From contig JALNXP010000139.1 of assembly GCA_023230285.1 (NCBI GenBank), forward strand, positions 1 to 6,609: a DNA stretch of 6,609 nt, read 5' to 3'. This DNA comes from Bacteroidales bacterium. GTDB lineage: Bacteria > Bacteroidota > Bacteroidia > Bacteroidales > BM520. A program made the translations under genes and the position numbers. The notes under the pieces were generated by a model that did no database searches, had not been told where the DNA came from, and was given only the letters and a program-made list of their open reading frames with translations. Positions 1 to 6,609 of this stretch are shown piece after piece. Each line of letters opens with the position of its first letter. Positions within the stretch are counted from its first letter, which is position 1.

Positions 1-49
1 AACTAATTTGGTCTCCGCATATTCTTTGTATAAGTTGTTATCAATCTTG

Positions 50-80
50 CAAAGATAAAAATTTTAAAGCAATTCACAAC
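50..80 (-). promoter_or_regulatory. Bacteroides-type promoter inside the CRISPR repeat (representative copy)
   Basis: On the minus strand the repeat holds GTTG (77-80), 19 bp, then TATCTTTG (50-57). The Bacteroides vegetative promoter consensus is TTTG, 19-21 bp, TAnnTTTG, so the -7 box is a perfect match and the -33 box matches three of four bases. The same TATCTTTG falls at 126-133, 203-210, 279-286, 355-362, 431-438, 508-515 and 584-591. By inference, transcription would start roughly 5-7 nt beyond the box, about 10 nt before each spacer, giving a separate transcript per spacer as described for Neisseria type II-C arrays. It is a motif match only. Confidence 0.6.
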
Positions 81-567
81 TACTATCTCGTCAATAATTT
101 CTTTTGTCGGTTGTTATCAATCTTGCAAAGATAAAAATTTTAAAGCAATTCACAACATTTACCACCTCCTTGTCCATGCAGTATCAGTTGTTATCAATCT
201 TGCAAAGATAAAAATTTTAAAGCAATTCACAACTACCAGTTTCTCTCTTAGTTTTTTGTCCTGTTGTTATCAATCTTGCAAAGATAAAAATTTTAAAGCA
301 ATTCACAACGATGTCTGCTTCTTCCTTGATTGACGGTTGTTGTTATCAATCTTGCAAAGATAAAAATTTTAAAGCAATTCACAACTGTGACGACTGAATT
401 TCAGAAACACATCTGTTGTTATCAATCTTGCAAAGATAAAAATTTTAAAGCAATTCACAACCATTGTCCTTACCTTTGTGCCGCCGGAATAGTTGTTATC
501 AATCTTGCAAAGATAAAAATTTTAAAGCAATTCACAACTTCCAGAGCTATGTTGTGGCGAATCCGCT

Positions 568-1876
<1,309 letters not shown>

Positions 1877-1885
1877 ATTATATTC

Positions 1886-4800
1886 TTAATATTCTCCTAT
1901 TTGAACTATTTGACCGATATGATTGATTCGAACTTTAACAATATTCTTAATTTTATTTAGTCCATATCGTTTCCAAATTATTTCTTTTAATACATTATTA
2001 TTTTCAACGGTTGTTTCCAAATGATGCCTAAATGAATAATCTCCTTGAGTAAGTTTCTGCACTCTAAACAAATTCGGACTAATCTCAGCATAATTGTTCG
2101 GATTTTTGAACCATTCTTCATCATGGTCTAACGGATTAAATATCATCTGCTCTCTTTCTACACCGGCACCATCAATATATTTTTCGTAGTGTGGAAATAC
2201 AAAATATTCATTTTGTTTCATAGTAAACAAAAACTGCCAGCCTTTATCTTTATTATATTCTTTATCTATTATAGGCAAGCCAAGATTAGAACGTGTTGTC
2301 GCTTCAAAGAAAGAGACTACATTTTCTTGCAATTCATATTGAATGTTTCCATTTTCATCTTTTACAAAATCACCTTTTTTATCTATGACGGGACTTTTGT
2401 AAATTGCCACATGATGATTATTTCCTGTATTTACAAAATCTACCGGTTGAGTGTTGCCATTTTTATCTAAAATGATATTACCCAAATTGTCATGCTTATC
2501 ATGAAGAGCAATTGCGTTACTTATACCTGTGATTGTAACACGCTTAATAGCAATTCCTTTTTCTTTATTAAGCCAAATAGGATTTTCATTAAGATTTGAA
2601 AAAGCTTTTTTCGCATCCCCGCCATATTCTTTAAGTCGCTTTTCTAAAACTGATTTAACACCTTTATCTACGACTTTTTCAATTTTTAAGTCTGATGATA
2701 TATCTTTCCGTATAGTATAAATAGCTTCTAACCAAACAGTTTTTACTTTATCAGGACATTTTACAAAATGTTGTTCATCTAAATAAACAGGATTTTTCTC
2801 TAAACTATTTTTACCGGTAAATGCTTTTTTCGGGTCATTATCAAATTCAGATAAACGTTTATTAAGAGCTTCTCGTTCTTTTTTATTAGCCACTTTTGAA
2901 ATCATTTCTGCATTAAATGACGCATTTACTTTTTCAAATTTAGTAAAATATTGCTTTTGACTGCCGAAAATGGTTTCTAAGTGTAATTGTCCACGAGGTG
3001 TTTGTTGAGTTTTTTTATTATTGCCGCCTTTTTTCTTAGTAATATTAATATTATGGGTAACTACTTTATTTTTAGCTTTAATTGAAATTAGAATGTTTTC
3101 CAACTGCCGTTTAGCTTCTGCACGAAATTCATCAGGCATAGGAGACTTCGCTTTACCATTTTCAAAATATTGATTTCTTATTGCATATTCATTGGAATTT
3201 GGTTTAAAGCTCGCATTTTTATTGTTGAAATATTGAATAAAAACATCTTTTGTAAAAGCCACAGTAAGCGCATCCATAGCATGATGACGATGGTCGTTAC
3301 GCTTAGACCAATTTTTTATTCGATATATTTTATTGACCTTTTCTCTTCCTTGATCATCAAGACGTTTGTTTTCAATTACTTCTGTTAAGCCAAGAGCTTT
3401 ATATTTATTCCAATTAAGTTCTTTCATTATATCTACCAAGCACCAATCCTCTCTTAATTTATCTGTAATTGAACCACTTGTAGCCATAACTCTTCTTGTG
3501 ATTTCATTTAACATTGCCAATGCTTTTTTCGCAATATATTGAGTATTTCGCAAATCACGATTTATAAAACCGTCAAGAATATCATCTTCCGACATTTTGA
3601 GTTTATTATATTTTGTTTTAGAAATTAAAGCAGCCAATTTAATTTCATCATTATCTTCTGCTCTACTTTTAATATTATATAAACGTTCAACTCTTTGCAA
3701 ATAATTCTCTAATCCTTCCTCGCCATATTTATCTTGTACGAAATCATAAGCCGTTTTATTACCTTTTTCATGATTTATATCACTCAGTTCCAATGTTTTG
3801 TTTGAAAAACTATCATCAAACAATCTTGCTTGTGGAATAATATGCTCTATATCGAATTTACCATTAAAAACTTCTGCCGGAGAAATATATGTGTTAGAAT
3901 ATAAGGTTTTATAACCGTTTGCTTTTAACTCAAGCCACAGTTTATATCTAATTATATCTGTTTTACTTATATGAGACAAGTTAAATGGTGCTTGTGATAA
4001 TATTTTTTTATATTCTTCATGTAATTTTGAATTATCATTAATTAATTTTGTCAACTCCTCACGCTCTTTCGCATTTTTTTTCAATTCACGAGCAAGTTCA
4101 ACTCTGATTTCATCAAAATGTTTTTCGCCATTGTTATCAGGTATTGCATATTCATCAACTAATTGATTAATTACATTAATCATCTGATTTAGAATTTTTT
4201 CCACAACAGGGTTACGCAATGAATTTTTCGGAAGAATTGTCAAATGTTCTTTTAAAACCTTCTGTTGAATTTCTTCTGTTGTCAATGATGATTTAGAATG
4301 TTTACCATATCCGGCATAAACACACGCAACATCGTAACCATTACCTTCTTTTAAATGTGGCAAAATTTTATGAATAGCTTTTGCCGACAACGAGCCATAA
4401 TCATCAAGGAATGTAACATTGGCAAGAATATTAGCAGACACTTTATCAAAACGATAATCTGCCATTAATTTTTCTATTAATTTTTCATTACCTGTTTTTG
4501 AATTATCTCCTTCAAAAGAATAAAGCAGGTGCCATAGTTTATAATATGGTTGTACATCTAATTCTTTATCAGAATCAAAGTTTAAAATATTTGTATTCCA
4601 ACCTAATCCTTCAAAAACAGCTTGTATATAATTCACAACTTCATTTACAGGCTTTTTAAAATCTACGGCATCATGTCCGGACATTTCTATGATTTTACCA
4701 TAAGTCTGAAATAACGCATATCCTGTACTATTTCCATCTATTTTTTTAAAGTTTAAATCTAAATCCTGAGGATTTTCAAACAATAATTTTAGAACTTCAT

Positions 4801-6328
4801 TCTTAGACATTTTATCACGAATAAACAGCTCTTTTGCTAAAATTTCTTTTTCTTCTTGCTCTAAAAGCCGTCTGCCATTAATTTCGAATTTATCAATATC
4901 ATCAAATAATGATAGCGTATTATCAATTTTAATCTTTTTCCGTCCTTTAACAGACACTTCTACATTATTTAATGTCTGCCAAATCTTAAATTCTTGGAAC
5001 AAAGGCGAACTTCTTGGAATCACACGACTTCCAATTGTTTTTACTTTCTTTTTTCCATCAATTTCAACTTCAATTTGACGACTTTCAAATTCACAAAAAC
5101 TAATTAATCCTTTTTGACTTTTAAGTCTACGCTGATAAAAGATTACCACGTCACGGATTTCTGCTTTTAATTCATCTGTTAATTCTTTATGAAATTGCCT
5201 TTGTGTCTCCCAAAGTTTTTCAAATTCATCTAAATAATCTTGGCGATAAAAAACCATATTACGTAAACTTGCATTCGGATTTTTATCCAATACAGCCATT
5301 TGATATTGTCCTACTGTTTGTTTTTTAAAATATAATTCTTTACTATGGTCAGAAATAGCGCCAAGATAACCACTTGAACCATTTATTTGCCCATTAATTT
5401 TCTGAAAAACAACTATTAACTGTTCCGGTGGAATTTTTTCTGAAAGAGCTTTAACTCTCCATTCAAGATTTTCAATTTTCTGTTCTGTGAGAGAGCCATT
5501 ACGTTTTTCTCCAACAAGCATTTTTTCTACTTCAATTATCTCATTTTCACCTTCTTCATTATTCCATTTAGTTTCCGCCTCTATCCATTTCCATACAAAA
5601 TTATCATTTTTATTCTTATCAACAGCTTTTACCGGAGCGCAAATAGCCCAAGTTGCCTTTTCATTCTTACCCTTTAATTCTTCTTTCAAAGCATCAGTCA
5701 AAAACGAATAATATTCTTTTTGTTTATTCCAAATTCTATCAAATTCATTCTGCAAATCAGAACGATAAAAGTCAGGAAAACACTTTTTACCATTTTGTAA
5801 AAGTTTCAGACAATATTGTCCCGGGGTGATATTATCTTCATAAAGTTTTTTTGCAACATCCATACCGTCAATCAAAGTACCCTCTTCATTACCTTTTGCT
5901 TTTCTGCTACTTTTATAGCCACGTTTTTTATTTATCATCAAAAGAACCCGAGCAAATTCATCCAAAGAAATTTCTTCTGTGGCTGCTTTAGCTTTTAAAC
6001 GATATGTTTCAAAGGTTGTTGCATTTCCTGTTTCAGCAAGAATTGTTTCATCAGAAATAAATTTACTGTTTTTGAATATTTCAATTAGGTTTTCTCTACG
6101 AAGTTTGTAACGTTGCAAATTACGACGCATACTACGTTTCAACGTCCTATCAGCATTAGTTGTAATACTTTTACCTTTTTCAAAATTCGTCAACTCATCT
6201 ACGGTAAGAGGATTTACACGTACTCCAAGTTTAACAATTGAAGATTTTTCTTCTTTATTTTCGGCTTCATTCACCACCGCCCAGCCAATGCTGTTGGTCC
6301 CAAGATCTAATCCTAATATCTTTTTCAT
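1886..6328 (-). CDS. cas9: Cas9 RNA-guided DNA endonuclease, large Bacteroidetes type II-C form (1480 aa)
   Basis: This is the dual-RNA-guided nuclease that cuts both strands of invading DNA. Domains in order: RuvC-I with LGLDLGTNSIGWAVV (Asp8); an Arg-rich bridge helix at about 56-83; a long REC lobe, about 84-735; RuvC-II with VELARE (Glu744); HNH with EHIIPQ (His829) and SDIN (Asn852), 23 residues apart as His840 and Asn863 are in S. pyogenes Cas9; RuvC-III with HHAMDAL (His1016, Asp1019); and a C-terminal WED/PAM-interacting part from about 1040 to 1480, with a TPRGQLHLETIFG motif at 1110-1122. All catalytic residues are present. At 1480 aa it is much longer than N. meningitidis Cas9 (1082) but in line with Bacteroidetes relatives. 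Two internal duplications are visible: in REC (about 167-220 and 337-391) and in the C-terminal part (about 1151-1183 and 1224-1253). It is first in the operon; absence of csn2 and cas4 gives subtype II-C. The gene is strongly AT-rich. The PAM cannot be deduced. Confidence 0.98.
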   Translation of the reverse strand: MKKILGLDLGTNSIGWAVVNEAENKEEKSSIVKLGVRVNPLTVDELTNFEKGKSITTNADRTLKRSMRRNLQRYKLRRENLIEIFKNSKFISDETILAETGNATTFETYRLKAKAATEEISLDEFARVLLMINKKRGYKSSRKAKGNEEGTLIDGMDVAKKLYEDNITPGQYCLKLLQNGKKCFPDFYRSDLQNEFDRIWNKQKEYYSFLTDALKEELKGKNEKATWAICAPVKAVDKNKNDNFVWKWIEAETKWNNEEGENEIIEVEKMLVGEKRNGSLTEQKIENLEWRVKALSEKIPPEQLIVVFQKINGQINGSSGYLGAISDHSKELYFKKQTVGQYQMAVLDKNPNASLRNMVFYRQDYLDEFEKLWETQRQFHKELTDELKAEIRDVVIFYQRRLKSQKGLISFCEFESRQIEVEIDGKKKVKTIGSRVIPRSSPLFQEFKIWQTLNNVEVSVKGRKKIKIDNTLSLFDDIDKFEINGRRLLEQEEKEILAKELFIRDKMSKNEVLKLLFENPQDLDLNFKKIDGNSTGYALFQTYGKIIEMSGHDAVDFKKPVNEVVNYIQAVFEGLGWNTNILNFDSDKELDVQPYYKLWHLLYSFEGDNSKTGNEKLIEKLMADYRFDKVSANILANVTFLDDYGSLSAKAIHKILPHLKEGNGYDVACVYAGYGKHSKSSLTTEEIQQKVLKEHLTILPKNSLRNPVVEKILNQMINVINQLVDEYAIPDNNGEKHFDEIRVELARELKKNAKEREELTKLINDNSKLHEEYKKILSQAPFNLSHISKTDIIRYKLWLELKANGYKTLYSNTYISPAEVFNGKFDIEHIIPQARLFDDSFSNKTLELSDINHEKGNKTAYDFVQDKYGEEGLENYLQRVERLYNIKSRAEDNDEIKLAALISKTKYNKLKMSEDDILDGFINRDLRNTQYIAKKALAMLNEITRRVMATSGSITDKLREDWCLVDIMKELNWNKYKALGLTEVIENKRLDDQGREKVNKIYRIKNWSKRNDHRHHAMDALTVAFTKDVFIQYFNNKNASFKPNSNEYAIRNQYFENGKAKSPMPDEFRAEAKRQLENILISIKAKNKVVTHNINITKKKGGNNKKTQQTPRGQLHLETIFGSQKQYFTKFEKVNASFNAEMISKVANKKEREALNKRLSEFDNDPKKAFTGKNSLEKNPVYLDEQHFVKCPDKVKTVWLEAIYTIRKDISSDLKIEKVVDKGVKSVLEKRLKEYGGDAKKAFSNLNENPIWLNKEKGIAIKRVTITGISNAIALHDKHDNLGNIILDKNGNTQPVDFVNTGNNHHVAIYKSPVIDKKGDFVKDENGNIQYELQENVVSFFEATTRSNLGLPIIDKEYNKDKGWQFLFTMKQNEYFVFPHYEKYIDGAGVEREQMIFNPLDHDEEWFKNPNNYAEISPNLFRVQKLTQGDYSFRHHLETTVENNNVLKEIIWKRYGLNKIKNIVKVRINHIGQIVQIGEY

Positions 6329-6349
6329 ATTGTGCTATTATACGAATTG

Positions 6350-6380
6350 CAAATTTAGCTACTTATTCTCAATAACACAA
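6350..6380 (-). promoter_or_regulatory. Predicted promoter of the cas9-cas1-cas2 operon
   Basis: On the minus strand TTG (6378-6380) is followed after 20 bp by TAAATTTG (6350-6357), a full match to the Bacteroides -7 consensus TAnnTTTG at allowed spacing. Transcription would start near 6343-6345, leaving a 5' leader of about 15 nt, AT-rich and without a Shine-Dalgarno sequence. It is the only good match just upstream of the operon. Motif evidence only. Confidence 0.65.
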
Positions 6381-6395
6381 TTTTTTTTCTAAAAA

Positions 6396-6426
6396 AGTTA
6401 AAACAAACAAATAATTACTATCTTTG
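6396..6426 (+). promoter_or_regulatory. Predicted tracrRNA promoter
   Basis: TATCTTTG at 6419-6426 is a perfect Bacteroides -7 box (TAnnTTTG) and is identical to the box inside every CRISPR repeat. The -33 element is weak: only AGTT/GTTA around 6396-6400 falls at roughly the right distance. A start near 6431-6433 would place the anti-repeat at the very 5' end of the RNA. This promoter points away from the cas9 promoter, with an 8-T run (6381-6388) and a 6-A run (6391-6396) between them. Confidence 0.65.
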
Positions 6427-6430
6427 CAAC

Positions 6431-6453
6431 ATAAATTTTAAGCAATTCACAAT
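6431..6453 (+). repeat. Anti-repeat within the tracrRNA
   Basis: This segment resembles the plus-strand form of the CRISPR repeat: both read ATA, an A-run, TTTT, an A-run, GCAATTCACAA. The tracrRNA copy has the first A-run two bases shorter and the second one base shorter, and ends in T where the repeat ends in C. These differences would give small bulges on the crRNA side, followed by an uninterrupted 12-bp lower stem (one G-U pair). It fixes the array's transcribed strand as minus. Confidence 0.93.
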
Positions 6454-6480
6454 AAGGATTATTCCGTTGTGAAAACATCT

Positions 6481-6512
6481 AAGGCGGGACTTCACAGTCT
6501 CGCTTTATTTTT
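6481..6512 (+). terminator. Intrinsic terminator of the tracrRNA
   Basis: GCGGGACT (6484-6491) pairs with AGTCTCGC (6496-6503) around a TCAC loop: eight pairs, one of them G-U. AAG/TTT (6481-6483 with 6504-6506) can add three more weak pairs, and TTTTT (6508-6512) follows. This hairpin probably doubles as the 3' structural stem-loop of the tracrRNA held by Cas9. On the opposite strand it lacks an adjacent T-run, so it is a poor terminator for the minus-strand gene to the right. Confidence 0.85.
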
Positions 6513-6527
6513 CACTCCTCACTGTCC

Positions 6528-6609
6528 TTACGCCCACAGCAACAGCCCCACGCATAAGATGACTCCCGTCACAACTAAGTCTATCAGACAAAAGCCCATG
6601 ATGTCCTTG
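6528..6609 (-). CDS. C-terminal fragment of an unidentified, probably membrane protein
   Basis: The minus strand has an open frame from the window edge to a TAA at 6528-6530 (26 residues visible). The tail has a near-continuous hydrophobic stretch, MGFCLIDLVVTGVILCVGLL, then LWA and the stop, which looks like one transmembrane helix. The internal ATG at 6597-6599 is preceded by AAGGA, so it could also be a complete 23-aa peptide, though a truncated longer gene is likelier. The G+C of this flank (51% over 6514-6609) is well above that of cas9. The family is not recognised, and there is no sequence evidence linking it to CRISPR function. Another minus-strand frame is open here too, so the frame choice rests on hydrophobicity alone. 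Confidence 0.35.
   Translation of the reverse strand, partial: KDIMGFCLIDLVVTGVILCVGLLLWA

Larger units (their letters stand above)
6431..6512 (+). ncRNA. tracrRNA: tracrRNA of the type II-C system
   Basis: The trans-activating RNA pairs with the crRNA repeat and anchors it in Cas9. The anti-repeat is 6431-6453: GCAATTCACAA (6442-6452) is fully complementary to repeat positions 2-12 on the crRNA strand, U6453 can wobble with repeat G1, and pairing continues through an A/T-rich stretch with small bulges. Next comes a short nexus-like hairpin, GGA (6456-6458), loop TTAT, TCC (6463-6465). A linker with GTTGTGAAAACATCT (6466-6480) follows, then a terminal hairpin and T-run. Its length of about 82 nt is in the usual range. 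It is divergent from cas9 and close to it, a common position in type II loci. Oddity: GTTGTGAA (6466-6473) repeats the first eight bases of the CRISPR repeat and can pair with TTCACAA (6446-6452) of its own anti-repeat. Exact ends are predicted from the promoter and terminator. Confidence 0.92.

Noticed and set aside
2189..3388. Three plus-strand frames (2189-2470, 2529-2720, 3170-3388) opposite cas9
   Set aside because: Antisense to the conserved cas9 reading frame; their Phe/Ile-rich content is what the reverse complement of AT-rich, Lys-rich coding DNA yields.
4602..4660. AATTCACAACTTC inside cas9 (about 4631-4643) resembling the end of the CRISPR repeat
   Set aside because: Only about ten bases match, in coding sequence with no spacer-repeat context and no flanking hairpin; chance in AT-rich DNA.
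5487..5998. Plus-strand frames at 5487-5711 and 5816-5998 opposite the cas9 REC region
   Set aside because: Shadow frames, Phe/Ser-rich and antisense to cas9, with no promoter or start signal.

Overview
The window holds one complete-looking type II-C CRISPR-Cas9 locus, cut off only at the far end of its CRISPR array. It most likely comes from a Bacteroidetes bacterium, probably of the order Bacteroidales. The grounds are a 47-bp repeat with 29-30-bp spacers, a very large Cas9 (1480 aa) with no csn2 or cas4 partner, promoters of the Bacteroides type (TTG, 19-20 bp, TAnnTTTG) and no Shine-Dalgarno sequences. Genus and species cannot be told from the sequence.

Layout from right to left, the direction in which the cas genes run. 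Bases 6528-6609 hold the C-terminal tail of an unidentified, probably membrane-anchored protein on the minus strand. Bases 6431-6512 hold a tracrRNA gene on the plus strand, with its own promoter and a strong intrinsic terminator. A 90-bp divergent promoter region follows. Then come cas9 (6328-1886), cas1 (1876-944) and cas2 (939-607), all on the minus strand and separated by 9 and 4 bp, so surely one operon. The CRISPR array (614 to 1 and beyond the window) begins inside the 3' end of cas2: the cas2 stop codon lies in the first, degenerate repeat. There is no leader or other gap between cas2 and the array.

How the parts work together. Cas1 and Cas2 would insert new spacers. The array is transcribed from the minus strand, shown by the orientation of the anti-repeat and by a promoter-like element inside each repeat. 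The tracrRNA pairs with the crRNA repeat beginning GTTGTGAATTGC, and the duplex loads Cas9. All RuvC and HNH catalytic residues are present (D8, E744, H829, N852, H1016, D1019), so interference is expected to be active.

The system itself is a known class. The points worth a second look are the cas2/array overlap and what it says about array polarity, promoters inside the repeats, a repeat-mimicking segment in the tracrRNA that could fold back on its own anti-repeat, and two internal duplications in Cas9. All other open frames seen across the window are shadows of these genes or of the repeats.
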